A DNA stretch of 64,000 bases. It comes from Eutypella sp. D-1 (Eukaryota; Ascomycota; Sordariomycetes; Xylariales; Diatrypaceae). Below, piece after piece: positions 1-9,146 of this stretch. Below the pieces are notes generated by a model. The model did no database searches. It saw nothing but the letters and a program-made list of their open reading frames with translations, and had not been told where the DNA came from. The stretch's first letter is position 1, and every line of letters starts with the position of its first letter. The position numbers and the translations under genes are program-made. The stretch spans positions 558,001 to 622,000 of the forward strand of contig JAJTTP010000021.1 of assembly GCA_023313575.1 (NCBI GenBank), written 5' to 3'.

Positions 1-476
1 CACCCTACTTACTACATAACTAACGCCATTTTATACATCCATACCGTGGTTTGTATATACATATTTCTCACGCATCATCTCTTAAGCTTTCAAGGTGAGT
101 TAGTCAGTCAGTCGGTTTGGTTTTCGATTTTTCCCGCCCCGGAGGTTCATTATCAAGTTGTTAGAGGGGGGGGGGGACTATGTAGAGGACTCACTCGATG
201 GGAACCTTCGCCACATTACGTTTGTTGCGCATGTTACACACGGGCGGGGAATGTAAGAAAAATGTGGGATAGTTAGAAGAAAACATTCACATCTTTCCAA
301 CCAAAGAAAGATCCAAGACCGATCCCACTAACATCACACATACCCAAAGTAAACCACAACTTCCAAAATAACCGACCTTGTCTTCTTGTCTTCCAAGGAC
401 GGCCTAGAATAGAATCGCCACTTGCACCCGCGCGACGCAACCACCTCATCCCATACGACGACAGAAGCCCAGAAAA
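1..476. other. left-edge upstream region
   Basis: No gene is recognised here. The stretch precedes the small Cys-rich gene that starts at 477 and presumably holds its promoter and leader. A run of G sits near 165-175. Open frames here have no family resemblance. Confidence 0.5.
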
Positions 477-659
477 ATGGCGTGCAACACCCACTCTCAC
501 TCCCACGCCCCCGTCGACGAAAACAAGACGGGACCCGGCAGCGCGGCGTCGTCGACCATCGAAAGCATCGTGAAGCCGGCCGAGGCCACGGGCGGCCGTA
601 CTCGCTGTATCGAGTGCGGCGACTACGAGTGTTGCTGTATCCCGTGTACCGTCATGTGA
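477..659 (+). CDS. small Cys-rich protein with CaaX-like C-terminus
   Basis: An intronless 60-residue protein. The N-terminal half is polar and probably disordered (His/Ser-rich start, then Gly/Ser/Ala). The C-terminal 18 residues are packed with cysteines: a CxxC pair (CIEC), then a CCC cluster, and the protein ends in CTVM. The last four residues fit a farnesylation CaaX box, and the neighbouring cysteines could be palmitoylated, so membrane association is plausible. There is no signal peptide or membrane segment. I cannot name a family. It could be a conserved fungal Cys-rich protein or, less likely, a prenylated peptide precursor. The ATG at 477 follows an A-rich context (agaaaaATGG), favourable for fungal initiation. 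Confidence 0.6.
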   Translation: MACNTHSHSHAPVDENKTGPGSAASSTIESIVKPAEATGGRTRCIECGDYECCCIPCTVM

Positions 660-1446
660 AGCAAGCAAGCAAGCTACACAGGGGGAGGCAGCAGCAGCAG
701 CAGCAAGTGCAGATGAGTCGATGGGATGATGAGACGAGATGAGAGTGATGAAGGCGATGAGGTTACGCTTTTGGGGGGGGGGGGGGGGACGCCAGGGGTG
801 TAAAAGCTGGGAGAGGGAGGAGACGCTTGCTTGGTTTTTTTCCCCCCAACACGATGAAGGGATCACGAATGTCGTGCGGGTGAATGACTGCCTCTGTCTG
901 CGCACACGTGCACACGAAAACGCGGGAACATGAATATGAATACAAATATAAATACAGAAATGCAGAAATACAAATAACACACAACACGAATGAAATACGC
1001 GATGCGATGCGATGCGATAGGGGAACGACGTGCTTGGGTCCTAGCAGGCTGCAAAAGACGCGTGAGGGTTTATTTCGATCATTCGCTTGTTGACTCATGA
1101 TTGATACAATGATTCCTACATGTGTAACTAGTAAGAGACAAACGTAAAATTCTCAGAATATTGCGTGAAGAGAAAAAAAAAAAAAAACTAGAATGGGGGT
1201 ATCTTGCGGGCGCCGCATTTTTTCCTCTCGTTGGCGAGCTAGCTAGCCACAGAAAAACAGGCCGACCGTGTTTATATGTTCGGCTTGGGAAGAAAAAAAA
1301 AGAAACGAACTCGTTTACAAGAGGAAGCAAATGTCCCAGAACGCCATGAAAATGCAGATATGGACTGGCACACCAAGATGCTCCTAGATAATCATAACGC
1401 CATTTCCCTCTTCCCATCCAATTTTTTTCGCCTCGCCCAGCGCATA
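660..1446. other. intergenic region between Cys-rich gene and MED7
   Basis: No gene recognised. It holds the 3' flanks of both neighbours. It contains a 16-base poly-G run at 773-788 and a short GCGAT pentamer repeat near 1001-1018. Overlapping open frames look like chance frames in low-complexity sequence. Confidence 0.6.
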
Positions 1447-2430
1447 TCATATCCGACCATCGTAACTCTCCAGGGTCCTCCAGAGCTCCTCATCGCGGGC
1501 CCAGGTAGACGCCCAAAGCGGGGCCTCCTTGCCGGCGGCGGCGGGAACAGCGGGGGGCATCGGTGTCGGTACCGGTAGTATAGAAGTGGCGGAAGAAGGG
1601 TCCGGGACCGCGTCGTCGATCTTGAGGCTGCCGAGCCCCTCGAGCACGCGCTCGACCTTCTCCTTGGCGTCGCGGACGGCGTTGGTCTCGGCGCGGGTGC
1701 GGTCGAGCTGGGCCTGCATCAGAGCGATCAGGGACTCGCGGGCCTGGTGGGGGCGGTACTCGTTGATCAGGTGGTGGAAGTTGATGAAGAGGTCGCGGAT
1801 GTCGGTGATTTTGTCCTCGGCCTGGGTGTTATGTTAGAAAGCGGAATATTCGCATGCAGCACACAGAGAGAGAGAGAGAGAGAAAGGAAGAGGGGGGGAA
1901 AGGAGGAAGAAAAAAAAACATACAGCGCCCGGGTTCGTGGCAAAGACGCCCATGAGCTCGAGGAAGTTCAGCAGCAGGGACTTGGCGAGGCGCTTGAGGA
2001 TGGTGGCGCGGTCGAAGTGCTTGCCGTCGGTGTCGCGCTCGTCGGGGTTCGGGAACAGGCGGCGCACGCCCTGGTCTTCGAGCCGGGGCAGGTCGTCCAC
2101 CAGCCGGTACGTGGCCCCGAACACCCGCCACGCCCCGTCCGGCGGCTCCCGCGGCGGTTGCAGGTTCCGGAGGTGGGGCGGTAGATTCTCCAGCCGGATG
2201 ATATTGTCCTCATCGTTGTTGTTGGTGTTGGTGTTCTTCGCCTTTGTAGTTGTCTTTGTTGCTGCATCCGCCACTGCCTCCGTATTCGTTTCCGCCTCCG
2301 CCTCTGTTTCCGACTTTAACCTCCGCAGCTCCTCGATGCGCGATACGTTCTCCGGGGTGAAGTCCTTCCAGAAGGGCGGCGGCGGAGGCCAGGTGGAGGA
2401 TACGGCGTTGGCATTCTCTTCCTCGTCCAT
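1447..2430 (-). CDS. MED7: Mediator complex subunit 7
   Basis: Mediator subunit 7, part of the middle module that links activators to RNA polymerase II in the nucleus. Two exons are inferred: 2430-1924 and 1821-1447, giving 293 residues; the 102-nt intron starts gtatgt, ends cag and contains an AG microsatellite (about 1865-1883). The N-terminus shows the Med7 hallmark of a Pro run followed by FWKDFTPENVSRIEELRR. Further on come ENLPPHLRNLQPPREP and a helical core with LLLNFLELMGVFATNP. Exon 2 resumes with DIRDLFINFHHLINEYRPHQ, the conserved Med7 helix, then a heptad-like segment. A low-complexity insert rich in Thr/Asn/Ala (about residues 40-75) is not conserved. Phase and homology both support the splice. 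Confidence 0.93.
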
Positions 2431-3324
2431 GGTGTGTCTGGCTTTCTTGACTACCTAGGTAGTTGTTGCTTGAGCGTTCCCAATGCTAAATGAGGGCAAT
2501 TTATTGCATGTATAAAAGTCGAGGATTGAGGGCTTATTAAAGATTATAGTTGTTCAGGGAGAAGTTATAAGATGGGAGATATTTGTTGTCTTGCTCTAAA
2601 AATGCTGTGAAGTGCGACTTAGAATGGGAACCTGGAAGTACATACATAGGGCTGATACGGTTATAAGGGTATGCTGGTAGAATGATGCAAATAAGCGATG
2701 AAGAAAGCAACTAACTCTGAGAATCAAATTTTGATTGGATGAATTGGAACCCGTGGACCAGGGGTAAGCTTAAGCTCCGTTACGTAGATGATCTAACTAA
2801 AGGAAGCTAAGGAGCGGGGCGAGCTAAGGAGCTTCTTAGCGCTACGCTGCATACTATGTAACGCTAAGCTAGAACCGTACAAGCCTTGACGTTATCCCAT
2901 GGATTGAAGCTATTTGGACGTACCATATGGAAGGAGGAAAGGAAGGCACAGGACCCTTTTTCTTTTGCCTTTTTTCATCATATTCATTATTTTCTTTTCA
3001 TTATTTACTTAGTTACAACAGATCAGATCCATAGATGCCCTGACTTCCCCCTAATAACAACAGTTCATTCATACATAGATACTTCTATTCTGGAGCCCCG
3101 TCCAGCCAACCAGCATATGTTTACTTACATACTGAATAACCTACCTACCTAGCTTCCCACCTACCTAGAGGTAACTTCATATTTTTGATATATTTTGAAT
3201 TCACGACGGAAGCCTACCATTAGAAGCCTCACCACCTCATCTATCACCACATGTACAACACACCTTCGCATACACACATCTTCACGCCCTCGCACTCTTT
3301 CTCGACGATCGACCCCCCGACGGA
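2431..3324. promoter_or_regulatory. divergent promoter region, MED7 / ZNF830-like gene
   Basis: An 894-bp region between two divergent genes, so it must hold both promoters. It contains a perfect ACCTAGGT palindrome at 2453-2460 and further CTACCTACCTAG-type stretches near 3140-3170. No convincing TATA box was picked out. Confidence 0.5.
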
Positions 3325-4662
3325 ATGGCCGATGCCCGAGCTCTCCTACGCGCTCACCGCGCCGACAACCGTATCAAACACCCCCACGCCACCTACTCCG
3401 ACGCCGGGAAGCTGCTCTGCAAGTTATGTCACGAGACCGTGAAGTCCGAGTCGTTATGGGATGGCCACATACGGGGCGCCAATCACAGACGGAATGTCGC
3501 CGCCACCGTTCAGGCACGGACACAACCGACGCCCGGGGAGCGGGTGAACGATAATGATGAGGAAGAGGGGAGGAATACAACCACCACCACCACCACTACT
3601 ACTACGAACACCAATAAGCGGAAACTCGACGACCTGGACACCCCCATGTCCGACGCCGCCGACGCCGACGAGCGCGCGGACCCAGACCCCTACGCGCCGA
3701 ACAAGAAGCGCAGTAAGACCGACCGGGAAGGAGGAGATGGCGCAGACCAGGCCGGGGCGACGACCACGGCAGCCCCTAAGGAGAAGACGCAGACGCCGCC
3801 CCTGCTGGGCCGCAGGACCTCCGGGACCCCTGTGCACGGTGTCGAGATCGCGATACCATCGCGGCCCGCTACACCTCACGCCGGCTCCACCAACTCCTCC
3901 ACCTCGACGCCCCTGGCTGTGCCCGGTCGCTCCCCGCTCATCGGTGTCGACGGCGGTGGCGGTACCTCGACCCCGAACTCCTTCCCTTCTGTTATATCCT
4001 CCACCTCAAACCCCAACAACAATACCAGCAGCAGCAACGGCCCCAACGCAACGAGCACGACAACAGCACAGCAGCAGCAGCGGCAGGAGGAGGAGGAGAA
4101 AGCGCTCGCCGCAATCCCGAGATCAAATCCCATAGACGAAGCAGAATGGGCTGCCTTCGAAGCCGAAATCGCAGCCGCCGACACCGCCGAAAACCCGGCA
4201 CCTCCTCCTGCGTTCCACGAGGAGGCGACGATCTCAGCGCCGGCGATGACGGCAGAGCAGGCGGCGGCGCGGTCGCGGGAAGAAGAGGACGAGCGGCGTA
4301 AGGCGCTGCAGGACGCGGCGCTCGCCGACGAGCGCGAGGACGCCGCCGCCCGCCTCGAGGCCGAGTTCGACGATATGCGGGAGTTCGAGAGCCGCGTGCG
4401 CAGGCTCAAGGAGCGGCGGGAGGAGCTGCGTCGTGGTTCTGCTGCTGCTGCTGCTGGTAAAGGCAGAGGGGAAGGAAATCCTGAGGCTATGGCGGCGGTG
4501 GTGGCCGGGGACGAGAAGGGGGGCCGTGATGAGGCTGAGGCTGGTAGTAGTAGGGAGAAGGATAAGGGTAAGGGTAGGGAAGAGGGCGGGGGTGGAGATG
4601 AGGATGAGGACGACGACGACGACGATGAAGATGAGTACGACGTTTTTCGGTTCCGCGGTTAG
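3325..4662 (+). CDS. ZNF830/CCDC16-type zinc-finger protein
   Basis: An intronless 445-residue protein. A single C2H2 finger of the U1/JAZ type lies at the N-terminus: C32, C35, H48 and H54 in the context KLLCKLCHETVKSESLWDGH, spacing C-x2-C-x12-H-x5-H. This N-terminal layout is that of the eukaryotic ZNF830/CCDC16 family, nuclear proteins linked to pre-mRNA processing. A Ser/Thr/Asn/Pro-rich linker with Gln runs follows, then a conserved NPIDEAEWAAFEAEI segment at about 268-282 and a coiled coil with the motif EAEFDDMREFESRVRRLKER. The tail is very acidic (Asp/Glu run) and ends DVFRFRG. The low-complexity linker makes length comparisons unreliable. The family assignment rests on the finger, the EAEWAAFE block and the coiled coil together. 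Confidence 0.85.
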   Translation: MADARALLRAHRADNRIKHPHATYSDAGKLLCKLCHETVKSESLWDGHIRGANHRRNVAATVQARTQPTPGERVNDNDEEEGRNTTTTTTTTTTNTNKRKLDDLDTPMSDAADADERADPDPYAPNKKRSKTDREGGDGADQAGATTTAAPKEKTQTPPLLGRRTSGTPVHGVEIAIPSRPATPHAGSTNSSTSTPLAVPGRSPLIGVDGGGGTSTPNSFPSVISSTSNPNNNTSSSNGPNATSTTTAQQQQRQEEEEKALAAIPRSNPIDEAEWAAFEAEIAAADTAENPAPPPAFHEEATISAPAMTAEQAAARSREEEDERRKALQDAALADEREDAAARLEAEFDDMREFESRVRRLKERREELRRGSAAAAAGKGRGEGNPEAMAAVVAGDEKGGRDEAEAGSSREKDKGKGREEGGGGDEDEDDDDDDEDEYDVFRFRG

Positions 4663-5965
4663 CGAGCTTGGATCTGGTAAAACTGGTCAGTCAGACGATG
4701 AACGGTCCTTCGTCGTTTGGGGAGGGAGACCCGGGTGGCTCTTTTGTTACTGCACAATTCCCCCCCTTTTTTTCAAGGCGGGGGGGTTTCTCTTTTTTTT
4801 TTCCTCTTCCGCACTTGCATTCGCATTAGAGCCGGGCGTTTTATTCTTGTTTCTTCTTCCTTTTTTTGTTTTGTTTTGTTACATTTGCATTTCCAGTGTT
4901 TCATAACTTCACAATTGCACATTTGCACACACACAAGGGCTCCCCGGGGTCCCGTGGTATGTATATCCAGGAGCTTGCTGCTGAATACAAAAGAAAAACG
5001 GATGGGTTTTGCCCTTTGTCTATTCCAGGGACGCATTTTGTTTGTTGCTTATTTTTTTGTTTTTTCGTTTCTACCACTTCTTGCTGAGTTCGCATGGTTG
5101 ATAACGTAAGTGAGTAGAGAGAGGAGAGGAAGGGTGAACGAGAGGGAGGGAGTGAAAAAGGGGGGGGGGAGCATATCTGTGGATGGATTTGTAGTCGTAC
5201 TTGTACGATCGTCGACACCATCGCTAATTGTATATATATAACATGGTAGGCGTTCTTCCACATGCAGAAGTATAGATGCCGGCTGAATCAACGGCAGCTA
5301 GTTTGCTGGTCTGTCTAGCTGGATAAGACTTTAAACACAACATATACACATACATTGATATATTTGAGAGCATATATACAACCCCACGCATGCAACCCGG
5401 TCTTGTTCTATCATTGTCAGCGTGGACATGTGACTCGGCTGTGACGTGTTTACCGCCGGGCCAAAGAAACCTGGAAAGCAAAAAGTGTCCGTGAGAGTGG
5501 TAGTGGTGGGTAATATGGAGGAGGCCATTCATCAACACGGCGGGGGGGGGGGGGGGGGGGGGGTTTAAAGGAAATGTAGGTTATATGTCCAATCTTCTCT
5601 TTTTCTTCGTACATTGTCATCGTGATCTTTCATAGGGATGTTCTTCCGGCACGTCTGTGCCCCTTTAAGTCTCTCATCCCATTGGCTCCCCCACCTGTCC
5701 AACCTATCCCATAGTATAGACGCCCTTATCCGGTAGGGGAATAGTCAAGTCAAAAGGAGAAAAGAACAAAGGAATATATGGCAATCTAGTTAAGCCGAGA
5801 TCCGTGCCCCAGAATGTCCGCCCGTCCGTCTATCATGTCATCGTAAGTCATCATATCACATACAAGAAATCTAGTGCCCGTATACTGCGTTATGCGTGCA
5901 CCATGCCGTCGCGTATAGTTCCTGCTCCTTCCAGGTTAGAGAAGAGAGAGAAGCGGGGTGGTCTT
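4663..5965. other. convergent intergenic region with long poly-G
   Basis: About 1.3 kb between the 3' ends of the zinc-finger gene and the F-box gene. No coding region is recognised. It is rich in T runs after 4760 and contains a 22-base G run (annotated separately). Confidence 0.6.
5542..5563. repeat. 22-bp poly-G tract
   Basis: An uninterrupted run of 22 G on the + strand, directly seen. Such a homopolymer can form G-quadruplex structure and is also error-prone in assembly, so the exact length should be treated with caution. Confidence 0.95.
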
Positions 5966-7687
5966 CTACAAGGTCCCCTGGCTCACGCCTTCCCAGAAGC
6001 GCCGGAGCCGCCAGACCCTGCCGACACCGGCGCTCTCGTCGGAGCGGCGGACGCCTTCGGCGCGGAGACTGACCTCGCCGCGCCAAACAGCGCCGACCCA
6101 GCGGCGGAGGCCGTCCTTGAGCCTCTCGCGCTCGACAGCGCGCTTACGTGCCACGAGCGCGGGGCTCATCCTGGTGACCTTGAGGGCGCTACTTCCTCCA
6201 TCACAGCCACTTCCCCTTTTCCCACTTCCGCTGTCCGGGGCGCCGCCACTGCTGCTGCAGAAGAAGACGCACTCGGCGGGCAGGACGCCGCGCTGAGCGA
6301 GAGACTCGGCAGAGGGGCGGTGGGGCAGGCGGCGCGAGAGCCGGATCGCGGCCAGGTTGCGCGCGAGTCGGCGCGACACCTGTGTCGTGCGCGTCTGGAA
6401 AATACGGCGCGAGATGAGCTCCGGCAGCGTTGGCCGCGACGGTGACGTCAGGAGGGGCGGCAGCGCCGCCCGCGCCCGCCGCAGCCGATACCGGTGGATG
6501 AGCGGGTGCACCGACAGCGCCCGGAGGTGATGGTTCGTCTGTTCGGGAGGCGTTTTAAGTCAGCTTGCTCTCCTACATTTGGTCGGGCTTTCATTTCTCC
6601 TTTTTTTCTTGTTTTTGATTTCATATTTTGTTTTAATGGACTATAAGAGCTTCGGGTATGAGGAAACCAAGGTGGGGTGATGACGTATGCCGAAAAAGGG
6701 GCAGCGGAAAGGCAATACACGAAGGACATGCCTGAGCCCATGCGTGACGACATAATACAAAACCCGAAGTATATAGATAATTTCACGTGCGCATGCAGGA
6801 CTGCCAACTACACTGCATTGCTAAACAAAATCAAGCCCAGGCATGGATATTACATGGGATGTGAGAACAAAAAGAAAGAGCATTGGAAATAAAGGGAAGT
6901 GGTCGCGTGAGCAGGACGGTATCTTAGCTGGGTACAAGGTCGAACGTATCACGAACTAAACGAGGCGAGGGCATTCCCTGTCACAAGAAACGGATCGGTA
7001 CGTGAAAATCGAAGACAAGGCTACCCGGCGACAAAGTGGCACGGCTACCTGCCACGATCACACAGGAAAGATCTTCCAGAAATTCTGACAACTCACCCTT
7101 GACGTTGCTAGCAGATCACTGACATCCAGGAAGCTGAGGATGTGCATCAGGATCTCGTTCGGCAGGCAGTCCAACGGCGAGACATCCCTGCCCCAGAATG
7201 ACAGCGGCGAATTTCTCCCCGTCGTACTGACCATCATCGACATTTCTGCCCGAAAGCCCGGCGGTTTCTGTTCGGGCAAATCGCCTAGAGGGTGGGGATA
7301 AGAGCCTTGCATTACTAGGGCCGCCGACGTCCTAGGGCTCGATCGTCTCAAACTGTCGGTGCTCGGATACACTGTGGCTTGCCGCGGTTCACCAAAGACC
7401 TCACCTGTCTCTCTCACAGCCATTGAGACGGGATTGGTCGTGACAGGCGACACTGTTGGTTGGGCATCAAGAACAGGGACCATCCTCGAGGCCGGCTCAC
7501 CTTGTTGTGGATAGTGCTGTGGGGTAGTACCGCTTGGCCCCTCAGTGAGGGGGGTGAGGCATGGTGAGGGCCCAGGTGGCGTGCCGGAGAATGAATTCGC
7601 GGGCGATGATGTGAGCAAAGTAAGATGGCGGGTTTGCGTGATGATCTGTTGCTGGGGGTCTGTGTCCGGGGCGGATAGTTGCGACAT
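5966..7687 (-). CDS. F-box protein with RPEL-like motifs
   Basis: Probable substrate receptor of an SCF ubiquitin ligase. Exons 7687-7097 and 6538-5966 give 387 residues. The N-terminal ~170 residues are Pro/Ser/Thr-rich and disordered. The F-box lies across the splice: DCLPNEILMHILSFLDVSDL, then LLATSR joined to TNHHLRALSVHPL. After it come two segments resembling RPEL repeats: RPTLPELISRRIF and RPSAESLAQRGVLPAEC. The C-terminus is basic and helical. The intron (7096-6539, gtgagt to cag with a GCTGAC branch) is 558 nt, long for this gene set, but the join restores a continuous F-box. An in-frame ATG at 7750 would add 21 residues; I prefer the ATG at 7687. The C-terminal stop could be affected by an unseen intron. 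Confidence 0.75.
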
Positions 7688-8540
7688 GGCGGATTCTTCA
7701 TCGGCTGTCAGTGCCGATGCGATACGACTTGACTTTACCTGAAGGTGCATGAGGTAGTAGTTACTGCGGTTCCTCGGGCAGAGATCTTCCCACTGCCTGC
7801 GTCACGAACAGAAAATCGCATTCCACAGACGCACAGAGATTCGTATAAACAGGCAGCACGCACAACACATACATACACACACATCAACACATAAATGGGG
7901 TGTTGTGTATGCTGTTCTGTGTTTGCCCCGCTGGTTCCTTGTCGAGGGATGACGCGCGCGTGTTAGACACGAGGTATCCCGGCAGGCCAAGAAAATCGAC
8001 GGTGTTGTACCCGACAGGGACACAGGCTATCGAACGATCAGCTACTAGAAGAAATAACAATAAATGATGTGCCGCCAAAGGCGGGCAGAGGCGGGCTGTG
8101 TCGGTGAGTGGGTGCATGAGTGGAATGAGCAAAAGGTGCGACTGTGACAGCTGAGGGCGGGCCGCGGTATAGGCCGCAGATATGTTCCAGATTCAATGCC
8201 CCCCTTTTCACTGACCGGTCTACCCTCGGGGCTCGCCCTCGTCCTCGCACCGCGTACGCGATCACAAGTGTCATTAACCTAAACGGAATCACAATGACGT
8301 CTAAGTGAGGCGAAGGGACAACTAGGGTATATCTCCCGTCTCTGCCCGAGGGATGGCTGCGGGGATCTTGTCACAGAAACGATGCGGATGGCTAAACGCC
8401 AACTCGCCTATGTAGGTGATTCTAGATGGGGACAATAGAGACACGCGCAAATACAGGGGTAGGTGAGGCTAATAGGCGCCCCTAAAAACAAGAGCATACA
8501 AGTAAAGGTTGATGCCGCGGTTATGTAGACCGACGGATAC

Positions 8541-8597
8541 GACCCAACCAGCCAACCCTACAGCCAGCCAGCCAGAGAGCCAGCCAGCCAACCAGTG
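8541..8597. repeat. CCAG/CCAA imperfect tetranucleotide repeat
   Basis: Tandem and interspersed copies of CCAG, CCAA and GAGC give a repetitive stretch. A related pattern in reverse-complement orientation occurs near 49096-49140. Confidence 0.75.
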
Positions 8598-8960
8598 AAT
8601 CAGCTAGACATCTTGCTTTCTTGCTTACCTTTAAAATGTTCTTTCCACGTATGCTGGGTAGCAGATGATACTGTTTAAGAAGTAGTTTACTTGGTGACTT
8701 CCAGTGATACCTGTTTAGTAGGTGGGCAAGAGCGTCAACTCTGGGGGGACTACCCGTCAAGCTTAGAAGAAGCCGAGGCAACGGAAGTTAAGGTGACCTG
8801 GTTTTTGAGCTGATGATTTGGCGGCGCGGCTGAGGCGGGAAATATTTGGAAAAGGTTAAGTTTGAGGCAATAGGAAAACTGGCAGGCAAGCAGGTTGGCC
8901 AACGTTGCAGTGAGTAGCAATAATGCGACTGTGACAATGAAGGTTGGTAGGGAACCTTGA

Positions 8961-9146
8961 AGCAGGCAAGCAGGCAGGCAAGCAGGCAGGCAAGCAGGGA
9001 AGTCAGTGTAATGGTAGAGTAGTAGAGTAGTAGAGTGGTAAAGTGGTAAAGTAGGATAGATGGATAGATGGATAAATGTACCTATTGAAGGTGACGACGG
9101 TAAGGAAGAGGGGCTGGTAAGGAGGGGCTGGTAAGGAGGGGCTGGA
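8961..9146. repeat. composite short tandem repeats
   Basis: Four adjacent simple repeats follow each other: AGCAGGCA/AGCAGGCAAGC units (8961-8999), TAGAGTAG/TGGTAAAG units (9012-9053), GGATAGAT units (9054-9077) and about three copies of GGGGCTGGTAAGGA (9109-9146). No reading frame runs through them. Confidence 0.85.

Noticed and set aside
273..980. 235-codon open frame on the minus strand overlapping the Cys-rich gene
   Set aside because: It is low-complexity (Ala and Arg runs), antisense to the better-supported 60-residue gene, and has no recognisable domain.
1747..2458. Plus-strand frames across MED7
   Set aside because: They are antisense shadows of the Med7 exons and low-complexity intron; Med7 homology fixes the strand.
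3454..4409. Other-frame proteins inside the zinc-finger gene
   Set aside because: Compositional shadows of a GC-rich, Ser/Ala/Glu-rich coding region; the C2H2 finger and coiled coil are only in the chosen frame.
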